DNA of 9,647 bases from Chloroflexia bacterium (GCA_013696045.1 JACCZH010000144.1:1-9647); one strand, 5' to 3'. Counted from the first letter of the stretch, positions 1 to 7,416 are shown. Notes: generated by a model not told the origin, from the letters alone. A program made the numbers and translations.

Positions 1-69
1 GGCGTTGATGGGCAATACTCTGCCTTAGACGGCCCTGATTCGAGCGCAGCCGGCGAAGGTGGTCCCTCC

Positions 70-2214
70 ATGCGTAATTTGCTCGGCCGGCTACTTGAGC
101 GGCCAGGAGAAGAACTTGGCCGGATCGCAGACTTCTGGGATGTCGATCTGCATGGCCGGGATCGGTACAACGATGTTGCGGCGCTCTATCGCACTATGAC
201 GGATCTCTGGGCGGCACGTGACGCCTGGCAACAGCTGGACGATGCGACTCGGACCGTTATTCGCCTGATGGAGTCACACGAGGGTAAGGCTGTGACCCCC
301 GATGTTGTCGCCTCGGAAACTGGCATTGACCTTGAGGATGTTCAAACGATTCTGCGGCGGCTGTATGCAGTCGGGATCGTGAGCATGGAGGCAGACAACC
401 CCGCGGATCATTTTGAGAAGCGCGCGCCTGAGCTTTTCCTGCCGCGAGAGATTGGCATGGTCCTGAAACGGGTTGATGAGGAGCAGAACGAGAATTCGTT
501 CGACGACGATTCTCTGGACGCCTTGCTCGCCACTGTATTCTATCCTGAGATCGAAGCGGCGGCGACGCAGTGGGGAGCGCGGGTGACGCCGGGCGTGCAT
601 GCCAGGGCCGAGCTTGTGAATATCGTCCGTGAGAACCTGGAGCACCCGGAGCGGGTCAGCCGCTACATCAACAATCTGTCGGGGACGGCTCGTGACATCT
701 GGGCTCGGCTCAAGGCTGCCGATGGAATGTTGCCGGTCGATGGGCTGTTTGGCGGATCGAAATTGAACCCCGCCGCCCGCCGCCGAGTGTTGCGTGAGCT
801 CGGCAATCCGCTGCTGGTCTGGCATGGCTATGAGGCTGGCCCGGATGGTCCTGAGAGAGTGGCACGGATACCCAGGGCGATCTTGAATCCGGTGCGACCG
901 GAGCCGGCGGCTGTCCTGGACCTACAGGCGGTCGATGAGGCAGATCTTAGCGAGCCAGTCTGGGCTTCTCCGTACTCCGCTGCCTGGGATCTGCTCACGA
1001 TCCTGAGGGATGTAAGCCAAAGCGGTCCCAGGTGGCGGGCATTGGTTGAAGGCGACAGCGCCCTGGAACGGCGCTTTCAGAAGCGGCTATGGCTTTCAGA
1101 TACGGAGACGGGAAGCCTTCCGACAGGCTATCTGCCATTCCTGGCTCAGATTGGCGCGTCGATGGGCGTGCTGCGTGACGACACCGGCCGGGCCACGCCT
1201 GGCAGCGCCGCCAGGGATTGGCGTGAGAGTGCCTTCAGTACTGCCACTGAGAAGATGGTGCACACCTGGACTACTATCGAAAGCTGGCCGGAAGGCAAAG
1301 AGCGGGTGGATTTGTCGCTCTGGGGTGCGTCGTGGCCCGCTTTCAGGGCAACGCTGCTCAAAGCGCTCGGCGAACTGGAAGAAGGACGCTGGTATGACGA
1401 GCAGTCGTTTATCCAGCGCCTGCTGCAGCGCGAGCCCGATCTGCTCCGTCAGGCGCATGTGGGATCGGTGGGGCAGTCGCAGCTGGCGATCTCGCTAGAT
1501 GTGCCAGCCGAGATCGACGACCGCCGGGCGCGGATTCTTACGCTGATTATTGGAACAACCCTTGAAACGGCCGGTGTCTGGCTGGGGTTGATTGAACGCA
1601 GTCGCAACCGGGTGAACCGGTGGAAAGCATTGCGGTTGACAAGCCTGGGACGCTGGTTGATCGCGAAGGACCGTGGCGAGCCGGCGTTGCCGTCCCTGGG
1701 CGACGCTCCGCTGGCTGTTGGCGCGAACTTCCAGGTGCTGCTGTATCGTCCGACGCCCAGAAGGGTATGGAACCTGTCGTCGTTCGCCGAGCTACAGACT
1801 CTGGACCGTGTCTCAACCTATGCCCTGACGGCCGAGGCCTTGATCCGCTCGCTGGCAAGCGGCATCGACCTCGACCAGGTCGTTGGGTATCTTGAAAAAC
1901 AAAACGGCGGTCCCTTGCCCCAGAACGTGGCTTATACCCTGGCGGAGTGGGATCGCGGCTATCGCCGTGTCTGGCTGCGGCGAGCGGTGCTACTGCTGCC
2001 GGAGGAGGGCGAGGACAGCGAGCGCATCTCCGCCGCCCTGCGCGACGCCGGGCTCGACCCCGAAATCCTGCCCGACGGGAAGCTGTCCTTAACCTACGAC
2101 GCGCCAGACGCCGGTGAGCGTCTGTATGCCGCTGCTACCCGCGCGCTGCGTGAACGGGGGTTTGCGCCGTTGACCCAGCCGGACGCGCCGGATGGGCGCG
2201 TGAGGCGCTCGTAA
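70..2214 (+). CDS. Helicase-associated (XPB/Ssl2-like, Helicase_C_3-type) domain protein without a motor
   Basis: A 714-residue soluble protein. Residues about 55-108 look like a winged helix (residues 60-70, 74-84 and 88-101 predicted helical). Residues about 550-650 match the XPB/Ssl2 helicase-associated domain: FQVLLYRP at 554, a FAELQTLDRVSTYALT segment, and LPQNVAYTLAEW at 616. This domain is known from stand-alone proteins often encoded near XPB-type helicases in Actinobacteria and Chloroflexi. No Walker A or DEAH motif is visible, so it is not a helicase by itself; a role in DNA repair or as a helicase partner is inference. The start is uncertain. ATG at 70 has a fair ribosome site (AAGGTGG at 56-62), and the conserved-looking part begins there. 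However, the frame is open back to base 1 through a Gly/Ser-rich stretch with no other start codon, so the true start could lie outside the window. It ends in TAA. Confidence 0.75.
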   Translation: MRNLLGRLLERPGEELGRIADFWDVDLHGRDRYNDVAALYRTMTDLWAARDAWQQLDDATRTVIRLMESHEGKAVTPDVVASETGIDLEDVQTILRRLYAVGIVSMEADNPADHFEKRAPELFLPREIGMVLKRVDEEQNENSFDDDSLDALLATVFYPEIEAAATQWGARVTPGVHARAELVNIVRENLEHPERVSRYINNLSGTARDIWARLKAADGMLPVDGLFGGSKLNPAARRRVLRELGNPLLVWHGYEAGPDGPERVARIPRAILNPVRPEPAAVLDLQAVDEADLSEPVWASPYSAAWDLLTILRDVSQSGPRWRALVEGDSALERRFQKRLWLSDTETGSLPTGYLPFLAQIGASMGVLRDDTGRATPGSAARDWRESAFSTATEKMVHTWTTIESWPEGKERVDLSLWGASWPAFRATLLKALGELEEGRWYDEQSFIQRLLQREPDLLRQAHVGSVGQSQLAISLDVPAEIDDRRARILTLIIGTTLETAGVWLGLIERSRNRVNRWKALRLTSLGRWLIAKDRGEPALPSLGDAPLAVGANFQVLLYRPTPRRVWNLSSFAELQTLDRVSTYALTAEALIRSLASGIDLDQVVGYLEKQNGGPLPQNVAYTLAEWDRGYRRVWLRRAVLLLPEEGEDSERISAALRDAGLDPEILPDGKLSLTYDAPDAGERLYAAATRALRERGFAPLTQPDAPDGRVRRS

Positions 2215-2356
2215 TCATCCGCGACGTATGCGATCCGCAGAACCACTGGACCGGTGTTGTTCCCTCGTTGCCGCACTCAACACTCGTTATGTGGTCGGCG
2301 TAGACTAGACTCCCATATGAATAGACACGCGCGACGAACCGTAACGGAGCCGTAGC

Positions 2357-3007
2357 ATGACAGGCATCAACAACGAAGACCGCGATCAGAATGTGTTCCA
2401 GACGAGACTGCTCTGGTTCCGGAGCGACCATCCGGATGCTGAGATCGAGACCGAGATCGTGGTTGCAGAAGACAATATCGCGGTGTGCAAGGCAACCCTG
2501 CGCACTCAAACTGGTGGCAGCGCGTCAGGCCACGGCAGCGCGTTACGAGACTCGACCAGCACTGGCTATGTTGAGCTGGCTGAAGACCGGGCGTTGACGC
2601 GTGCCTTGATCGCGCTGGGCTACGGTGAAACGCAACCTGAGAGCAGCGTGGACGAACCCGGCGACTCCGCGACAGCGTTGCCGCCGATCGAGCTGATGTC
2701 GGCGCGCTCGCTCGTGCGCGAGGAACCCGAAGCGGCCGAAACCGGGTACGAGGAGCCACAGGCAAAACCACAACAGATTCGTGAGGAGCGTCCGGCACGC
2801 GAGGCATCTCGCGAGGCATCTTCGGATGACGGAGCGGATGTGAACTGGACCAAGTTCTGGACCTGGGCGCGCCGGCGTGGCTATCGCGACGCCAACCAGT
2901 TGAGCGAGCTCCTGAGTATCGATGTTCTGGCGCACACTCCACGCGAGGTGCGCCAGATGCTGGCCCAGTATGAGCTCGATCATCCACCGGGCGGTGAGAC
3001 TGAGTGA
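2357..3007 (+). CDS. Rad52/single-strand-annealing-like small protein with helical C-terminal module
   Basis: A 216-residue protein in three parts. Residues 11-91 carry a pattern I associate with Rad52/DdrA-like or phage annealing proteins: a LLWFRSDHPDAEIETE segment (18-33), KATLR (46-50), GHGS (58-61) and YVELAEDRALTRALIALGYG (71-90). Residues 92-160 are an acidic, Glu/Pro/Ala-rich linker, probably disordered, with a tandem REAS duplication. Residues 163-207 form a compact helical module starting WTKFWTWARRRGY; similar W..FW..A modules end some phage and Chloroflexi proteins. Single-stranded DNA binding or annealing is inferred from motif resemblance only. The ATG has a GGAG (2346-2349) 7 bases upstream. 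The 142-base upstream gap shows no convincing sigma-70 promoter. Its TGA overlaps the GTG of the downstream MFS gene, so the two are probably translationally coupled. Confidence 0.7.
   Translation: MTGINNEDRDQNVFQTRLLWFRSDHPDAEIETEIVVAEDNIAVCKATLRTQTGGSASGHGSALRDSTSTGYVELAEDRALTRALIALGYGETQPESSVDEPGDSATALPPIELMSARSLVREEPEAAETGYEEPQAKPQQIREERPAREASREASSDDGADVNWTKFWTWARRRGYRDANQLSELLSIDVLAHTPREVRQMLAQYELDHPPGGETE
2798..2821 (+). repeat. Tandem 12-bp duplication inside the linker
   Basis: Two perfect head-to-tail copies of CGCGAGGCATCT (2798-2809 and 2810-2821) encode a doubled Arg-Glu-Ala-Ser unit in the disordered linker of the annealing-like protein. This looks like simple slippage in an unconstrained linker. 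Confidence 0.85.
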
Positions 3008-4188
3008 TAGAGACGCCTGAACGCATCATCTCACGCGACTTCCTGTTTCTATGCGCGTCGGGCTTCGGCTTTTTCGGGTCGTTCATGCTGTTGCTGGCCG
3101 TCTTGCCGCTCTACATGAGCGATCTTGGCGGCAGCGACGGAGCCATCGGGCTCGTTATTGGCGTGTTCGCGATCTCGGCGCTCTTTCCGCGTCCTTTCAT
3201 TGGCCGGGAGATTGACCGGGGTGGCAGCAAGCGCTTTATGCTGGCTGGCGCGGCGGTTTTCGTCGTCGCCTCGGCGCTGTATGTTGTCGCCACCAGCGTC
3301 CCGTTGTTATTCGGAGTGCGCATTCTGCACGGTATCGGCATGGCGCTGTTTACGACGGCCGCCTTCGCTATGGTTGCCGACCTCGCGCCCGCGTCGCGGC
3401 GAGGCGAGGCACTCGGGCTGTGGGGCACGGTCCCGACGCTGGGCAGCGCGATCGCGCCGTTCCTGGGACTGATGATCCGCGATCGCTATGGTTACAACAC
3501 AGTGTTTATCATCTCGGCAGGCTGCGCGTTCGCCGCGTTGATGCTGGTGTTCTTCTTGCGTGAGCCGCGCAAGGAGCATCATGCCGGGGCGGCCGACGCC
3601 GGTTTGATTGAGAAGAGTGTGCTCTTCCCTGCGGTGCTGGTGATGTCGATGACCTTCATCTTCGGCGCGGTGTCCTCGTTCGTCCTGCTGTTTGCCGAGG
3701 ATCGCAACATAGAGAACGCCGGCCTCTACTTCACGGCGAGCGCCGGGGCAGTCGTGCTATCCCGGCTGTTTGGCGGCAAGCTGTCAGACCGGCATGGGCG
3801 CTGGGCGGTGATCCTGCCCTCGATGGCGTGCATGAGTGCCGGAGTCGCCGTGCTTTCGCAGTCAAATTCGTTAACCGTGTTACTGGTGGGCGCCGGATTA
3901 ATCGGGTTGGCCTTCGGCGGAGGATTCCCGGCGCTTTCGGCGCTGGCGGTGGATGTTGCGCCGGCCGGTCGCAGGGGCGCGGCAATGGGCACCTTCAGCG
4001 CGTCGTTTGAGGTTGGTATCGGCGCCGGCGCGATTGTTATGGGGCTGATCGCAACCTTCACCGGGTACTCGACTATGTTCCTGATCGGCGCCGCCTTCCC
4101 GGCCGCTGGAATGCTGCTAGCCTGGAGCAAAACGCGCCCGGGACGCTCTGCCCATCTTTCCGGCCAGCGGCGCTCTTCAGCTGATTAG
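3004..4188 (+). CDS. Major facilitator superfamily (MFS) transporter
   Basis: A 394-residue inner-membrane protein with about 12 hydrophobic segments in two halves, the usual MFS length. The MFS motif A appears in both halves: GREIDRGGSKRF at 67-78 after helix 2, and GKLSDRHGRW at 258-267. GTVPTLGSAIAPFLG (141-155) in helix 5 resembles the motif C typical of drug/proton antiporters. R106 in GVRILHGIG matches the helix 4 motif B arginine. Overall it resembles YfcJ/YhhS/Bcr-type drug or metabolite exporters, but the substrate cannot be read from sequence. The GTG start overlaps the TGA of the upstream gene (GTGA, 3004-3007) with no separate strong ribosome site, so translation is probably coupled. 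The C-terminal tail is short, basic and serine-rich. Confidence 0.92.
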   Translation: MIETPERIISRDFLFLCASGFGFFGSFMLLLAVLPLYMSDLGGSDGAIGLVIGVFAISALFPRPFIGREIDRGGSKRFMLAGAAVFVVASALYVVATSVPLLFGVRILHGIGMALFTTAAFAMVADLAPASRRGEALGLWGTVPTLGSAIAPFLGLMIRDRYGYNTVFIISAGCAFAALMLVFFLREPRKEHHAGAADAGLIEKSVLFPAVLVMSMTFIFGAVSSFVLLFAEDRNIENAGLYFTASAGAVVLSRLFGGKLSDRHGRWAVILPSMACMSAGVAVLSQSNSLTVLLVGAGLIGLAFGGGFPALSALAVDVAPAGRRGAAMGTFSASFEVGIGAGAIVMGLIATFTGYSTMFLIGAAFPAAGMLLAWSKTRPGRSAHLSGQRRSSAD

Positions 4189-4277
4189 CCGGACGGCGGG
4201 CGAACACTGGCCCTCGTCGTTACAATTAGCGCGTGATTGGTCAGATCTTGGTCGGGCCAGGTGATGTCGTAATCTTT

Positions 4278-4307
4278 CGTAGCGGCACAATGAATTGTGC
4301 CGCTACG
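4278..4307. repeat. Perfect 13-bp-arm palindrome upstream of guaA
   Basis: Arms at 4278-4290 (CGTAGCGGCACAA) and 4295-4307 (TTGTGCCGCTACG) are exact reverse complements around a TGAA loop. After a T-T mismatch, four more bases (4273-4276 with 4309-4312) can pair with one wobble. It lies 30 bases before the chosen guaA start. No T-tract follows on either strand, so it is not a standard intrinsic terminator. It could be a short interspersed palindromic element, a leader structure or an operator. A weak promoter-like pair (TTGGTC at 4248-4253, TAATCT at 4270-4275, 16-base spacer) would put it at the very 5' end of the guaA transcript, but each box matches the consensus at only 3 of 6 positions. 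Confidence 0.85.
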
Positions 4308-4327
4308 TGAGAAAAGGTGTTCGATTT

Positions 4328-4335
4328 AGGGGTGG
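4328..4335 (+). promoter_or_regulatory. Ribosome binding site deciding the guaA start
   Basis: AGGGGTGG lies 2 bases before the GTG at 4338; its AGGGG core (4328-4332) leaves 5 bases. The longer-frame GTG at 4317 has only an A-rich stretch directly against it and no usable site, so the downstream start is preferred. Confidence 0.5.
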
Positions 4336-4337
4336 AT

Positions 4338-5921
4338 GTGGAACAGACGAGCGACGTGGCAGAGATTGAAACTCCGACCCGGGTTGACAGCGCAATTGTC
4401 ATCGATTTTGGCGGGCAAACAGCTCAGCTGATCGTGCGGCGGGTACGCGAGACCGGTGTGTATTGCGAGCTCATCCCGCACGACGCCGACCGCTCAGTGC
4501 TGGAGCGCTTGCAACCTCACGGAATCATCCTGTCTGGAGGGCCGGCCAGTGTCTATGCCGACGGCGCTCCTCAGCTTCCCGGTTGGGTGCTGGAGAGCGG
4601 GTTGCCGGTGCTGGGCATCTGTTACGGTATGCAGCTCCTGGCTCACAACTTAAATGGCACGGTCGCGGCGAGTGACCATAAAGAATTCGGTCCGGCCCGG
4701 ATTCACCGCAACGGGGAGCATCCGATTTTCCGCGACCTGCCCGATGATCTTGATGTCTGGATGAGCCATGGCGACCGGATTGAAAAGCTGCCGCCCGGAT
4801 TCGAGCCGCTGGCGCGGAGTGACAATTCTCCGCATGCCGCTATGGGTAACGAGCGTCAGGTGGGAATCCAGTTCCACCCCGAGGTTGTGCACACACCGCT
4901 TGGCCGCTCAATGCTGCGCAACTTCCTGTATGACATATGCGGCTGCACCGGCAACTGGACGGCCGAGTCGTTTATCGACGAGGCAGTCGCGGATATCCAG
5001 GCCAGAGTTGGCGAAGGGCGGGTGCTGCTGGCGCTCTCGGGCGGGGTTGACTCGTCGGTTGCGGCGGCGCTGATCCACCGGGCGATCGGCGAGCAGCTGA
5101 CGCCGGTCTTCGTGAACAACGGCCTGCTGCGCGAGGGCGAGGCCGAGACCGTGCGCGAGGTGTTCGGCAGGCACTTCAATATGAACCTGGTCTATGTCGA
5201 CGCAACCGATCGATTTTTGAACCGGCTGGCGGGCGTGAGTGATCCGGAAGAGAAGCGCAAGATCATTGGCGATGAGTTTATCCGGGTCTTCGAGCGCGCC
5301 GCGGTCGAACAGACAGGGACTGAACCATTCCAATTCCTGGCACAGGGAACGCTCTATCCGGACGTAATCGAGTCCGCGACGAGCGACGGCAGCGCGGCCC
5401 AGAAGATCAAGACGCATCACAATGTTGGCGGGTTGCCTGAGGATCTGGCGTTTGACTTGATCGAGCCGTTGCGAATGCTCTTCAAGGACGAGGTACGGGA
5501 GGTCGGCAAGAGGCTGGGGTTGCCCGACGAGGTCGTGCACCGGCAACCTTTCCCGGGGCCCGGACTTGCCGTGCGTTTGCTGAGCGAAATCAAGGCCGAT
5601 GACCTGGAGATCCTGCGCCGGGCGGACGCCATCGTCCGTCAGGAGATTGACGCCGCTGGATTGGCGCTCGACATCTGGCAGTATTTCGCGGTGCTGCTGC
5701 CGGTGCAGAGCACTGGTGTGATGGGCGATGGACGGACCTATGCCAAAGTCTGCGCAATCCGGGCTATCACCAGTGAAGACGCGATGACCGCCGACTGGGC
5801 GCGGCTGCCCTACGATCTGCTGGCAAGGATGTCCAATCGCATCGTCAATGAGGTAGCCGGGATTAATCGTGTTGTCTACGATATTTCCAGCAAGCCTCCC
5901 AGCACGATTGAGTGGGAGTAG
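4338..5921 (+). CDS. guaA: GMP synthase (glutamine-hydrolysing)
   Basis: Converts XMP, ATP and glutamine to GMP in the last step of guanine nucleotide synthesis, in the cytoplasm. Residues are numbered from the chosen GTG. The N-terminal class I glutamine amidotransferase domain (about 18-200) has the nucleophile Cys95 in LGICYGMQLL and the His180/Glu182 pair in GIQFHPEV. The ATP-pyrophosphatase domain carries the P-loop SGGVDSS (234-240). The C-terminal dimerisation domain ends in the family signature NRVVYDISSKPPSTIEWE. At 527 residues it matches typical GuaA (about 525). An in-frame GTG at 4317 would add 7 residues (534), but the ribosome site favours 4338. No neighbouring guaB is visible. 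The upstream palindrome and the downstream inverted repeat bracket it as a probable single-gene unit. All expected catalytic residues are present. Confidence 0.97.
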   Translation: MEQTSDVAEIETPTRVDSAIVIDFGGQTAQLIVRRVRETGVYCELIPHDADRSVLERLQPHGIILSGGPASVYADGAPQLPGWVLESGLPVLGICYGMQLLAHNLNGTVAASDHKEFGPARIHRNGEHPIFRDLPDDLDVWMSHGDRIEKLPPGFEPLARSDNSPHAAMGNERQVGIQFHPEVVHTPLGRSMLRNFLYDICGCTGNWTAESFIDEAVADIQARVGEGRVLLALSGGVDSSVAAALIHRAIGEQLTPVFVNNGLLREGEAETVREVFGRHFNMNLVYVDATDRFLNRLAGVSDPEEKRKIIGDEFIRVFERAAVEQTGTEPFQFLAQGTLYPDVIESATSDGSAAQKIKTHHNVGGLPEDLAFDLIEPLRMLFKDEVREVGKRLGLPDEVVHRQPFPGPGLAVRLLSEIKADDLEILRRADAIVRQEIDAAGLALDIWQYFAVLLPVQSTGVMGDGRTYAKVCAIRAITSEDAMTADWARLPYDLLARMSNRIVNEVAGINRVVYDISSKPPSTIEWE

Positions 5922-5937
5922 ACGGCGAAGCTGAACC

Positions 5938-6014
5938 GTCATTCCGACAAAGGAGGAATCCGTATGCTCTGTGCTTTCCGATAAGAGGCCGGATTCCTCC
6001 TTTGCCGGAATGAC
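5938..6014. repeat. 77-base inverted repeat with 25-base arms between convergent genes
   Basis: Arms at 5938-5962 and 5990-6014 pair at 24 of 25 positions around a 27-base loop. The single mismatch (A5947/C6005) becomes a G-U wobble in minus-strand RNA, so that transcript could pair fully. The element begins 16 bases after the guaA stop and ends 24 bases before the stop of the convergent membrane-protein gene, where it could act as a two-way transcription barrier. No T-run follows either arm, so it is not a classical terminator. The start of the arm, GTCATTCCGA, and its AAGGAGGAATC part match the style of interspersed repeats I recall in Chloroflexota and other bacteria. A related copy begins at 9592. 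Confidence 0.85.
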
Positions 6015-6038
6015 ATTCTCGGCCAGCGTGAGATCAGG

Positions 6039-6767
6039 TTAGCCCGCGAAGAACAGTAATACGGCATACCCTGACGCGCCGAGCACGAAGGGCAAGAAAC
6101 GGCTCTCGCGGTCTTCGGGTAGCTCCTCTTTGAGCACGTTGAGAATGATCCCGCCAGCGATGAAGGCGAACAGCACACCAATCACTGCGTCACCGGCATC
6201 GACGAATAACCCTACAAGCCATCCTGTCACCACCGCTGCGGCGAGTATCCACCTTCCGCGGTCGTGATACACGTGTTCGTGGTGCTTGCGCAGGCTGTGA
6301 TCGTTGGTCAGGAAATGAAATGCCATCGCGATCGAGAACGCCAGCAGGCTGGAATACCCCGGCACGTCGCGGTGTAGCAAGAGGTAGCCAATGAGCGCGT
6401 TGTAGATGGCAAAAGCGCCCATATGCACCCAGAAGACTCCGTCACCACGTTCCGAAGATGGCGTAGTGCGTCGTTTCGTTGACTGCACCCAGTGCTCAAG
6501 CCCGTAAAACATGGCCAGGCCGAAGAGCGCCACGAAGTAAACGTGGCGCTCGAGGAAGTCGAGCTCGACGATGCCCGAGTCCTCAACAGCGGCCTGACTA
6601 TGACTGAGATCTGGCAGGATGTGAACGAAAACGTAGGCTACCGCCGTCCCTCCGGCAATCGACAGCCAGTAGCTGCGCGGAATTGCCTCCAGAAAGGTCA
6701 GGCGCGCGCCCAGGACATGGACGAGCGCCAGACAAATCACCGCCAGGAAAGGGGAAAGCTCGTCCAC
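6039..6767 (-). CDS. Polytopic ZIP-like membrane protein, histidine-rich
   Basis: A 242-residue protein with about 8 hydrophobic segments (roughly 5-22, 34-52, 73-91, 112-131, 138-156, 172-188, 194-212, 223-241). AFIAGGIILNVLKEELPED (201-219) resembles the late helices of ZIP-family metal transporters, and HILPDLSH (49-56) resembles their helix 2. A His-rich loop, HFLTNDHSLRKHHEHVYH (151-168), could bind metal. The canonical ZIP helix 4 and 5 motifs (HNxxDG, HExPHE) are absent, so transport of zinc, iron or manganese is not shown; 'ZIP-like' is a resemblance. The GTG start has GAGGAG 8 bases upstream and follows an in-frame TGA almost directly, which fixes the start. The gene lies 24 bases after the stress-protein gene on the same strand and is probably cotranscribed with it. 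Confidence 0.7.
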   Translation of the reverse strand: MDELSPFLAVICLALVHVLGARLTFLEAIPRSYWLSIAGGTAVAYVFVHILPDLSHSQAAVEDSGIVELDFLERHVYFVALFGLAMFYGLEHWVQSTKRRTTPSSERGDGVFWVHMGAFAIYNALIGYLLLHRDVPGYSSLLAFSIAMAFHFLTNDHSLRKHHEHVYHDRGRWILAAAVVTGWLVGLFVDAGDAVIGVLFAFIAGGIILNVLKEELPEDRESRFLPFVLGASGYAVLLFFAG

Positions 6768-6775
6768 AGATGAGT

Positions 6776-6781
6776 CTCCTC
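6776..6781 (-). promoter_or_regulatory. Strong ribosome binding site of the ZIP-like gene
   Basis: GAGGAG on the minus strand sits 8 bases before the GTG at 6767. An in-frame TGA just upstream rules out a longer protein, so this non-ATG start is well supported. Confidence 0.75.
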
Positions 6782-6791
6782 ATGATTGGGT

Positions 6792-7301
6792 CTACTCGTT
6801 ATGGACGTTGCTCGCTCCTGCAGCGCCGAGAATCTGACGCGCTTCTCCCTCACGGTTCCCTGGATGGACGGTGACGAGCGAGCGGCCGGATTTGAACTCT
6901 TTGTCGTAGATTTGGGCTTCTTCCTCGGGCACACCCATGTTCACGAATGGACCCACCAGGCCACCGGCGAAGGCTCCGCCGGCAACTCCTGCGGCCAGGA
7001 TTCCGGCCGCGACGACTGGTCCAACGCCGGGAATTAACAAGGCTGCTCCAGCTCCGAGGACACCGCCCAGCATTCCGCCCGCCGCGACGCCGCCAACCGC
7101 GCCGCTGGTGGCTTCCTCGTCCCGCTCCTCGATGTCTTCGACCTCCATGTCCGCCCCCTCGGGTTCCGGTTCTTTGGACGCATAGCCAAGGCTCTCGTCA
7201 TCGAATCCGGCCCGCTGTAGATCCTGGATCGCGCTCTGTGCTTGCTCGCGGGTGGCAAACACGCCGACAACCACATTCCCTTGCTCTTGTCGTGTTTCCA
7301 T
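6792..7301 (-). CDS. YflT-like general stress protein with glycine-zipper segment
   Basis: A 169-residue protein from the ATG at 7301. The first 40 residues (VVVGVFATREQAQSAIQDLQ, then AGFDDESLGYAS) match the fold seen at the start of YflT/general-stress-17M-type proteins, which meet a partner or pack as a small alpha/beta domain. An acidic stretch (about 44-65) follows, then a long Gly/Ala-rich hydrophobic glycine-zipper region (about 68-125) that could insert into or lie along the membrane. The C-terminal part, GVPEEEAQIYDKEFKSGRSLVTV, is typical of this family. The molecular function is unknown; induction by stress is known for relatives only. The frame extends 21 codons upstream to an ATG at 7364, but homology starts at METRQEQGN, and GGAG (11 bases upstream) supports 7301. 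It is the first gene of a two-gene minus-strand unit. Confidence 0.8.
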   Translation of the reverse strand: METRQEQGNVVVGVFATREQAQSAIQDLQRAGFDDESLGYASKEPEPEGADMEVEDIEERDEEATSGAVGGVAAGGMLGGVLGAGAALLIPGVGPVVAAGILAAGVAGGAFAGGLVGPFVNMGVPEEEAQIYDKEFKSGRSLVTVHPGNREGEARQILGAAGASNVHNE

Positions 7302-7358
7302 AACCGTTCTTGCTCCATTTCTGCTGGACAACAGGACGATCCGGGATACATTGGTCCG

Positions 7359-7373
7359 AACCATTCGATGGTT
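7359..7373. promoter_or_regulatory. Small palindrome in the divergent region (candidate operator)
   Basis: AACCAT-TCG-ATGGTT is a perfect 6-bp inverted repeat with a 3-base centre. It lies 58 bases upstream of the stress-gene start and 82 bases upstream of the radC start, a suitable place for a regulator site. No regulator is identified, and a 6-bp palindrome can arise by chance. Confidence 0.3.
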
Positions 7374-7416
7374 GTCCTTGCTAAGACCATATCAGCCCGG
7401 CGACGGGCATCGATTA

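Noticed and set aside
2234..2257. CCACTGG/CCGGTG palindrome downstream of the helicase-associated gene
   Set aside because: The centre is a single base, so an RNA hairpin could not form as drawn, and the arms need a wobble; not distinguishable from chance.
2367..3086. 239-residue minus-strand open frame opposite the annealing-like gene
   Set aside because: Its Arg/Ser/Pro/His-rich composition is typical of antisense GC-rich DNA. The plus-strand gene has a ribosome site, motifs and coupling to the next gene.
4221..4226. TACAAT as a -10 box for guaA
   Set aside because: No -35-like sequence lies at the right distance upstream, and the site is more than 100 bases from the start.
4908..5942. 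344-residue open frame on the minus strand opposite guaA
   Set aside because: It is fully antisense to the well-supported GMP synthase, and its translation is rich in Arg/Gln/Asp without recognisable domains, as expected of a GC-rich shadow frame.
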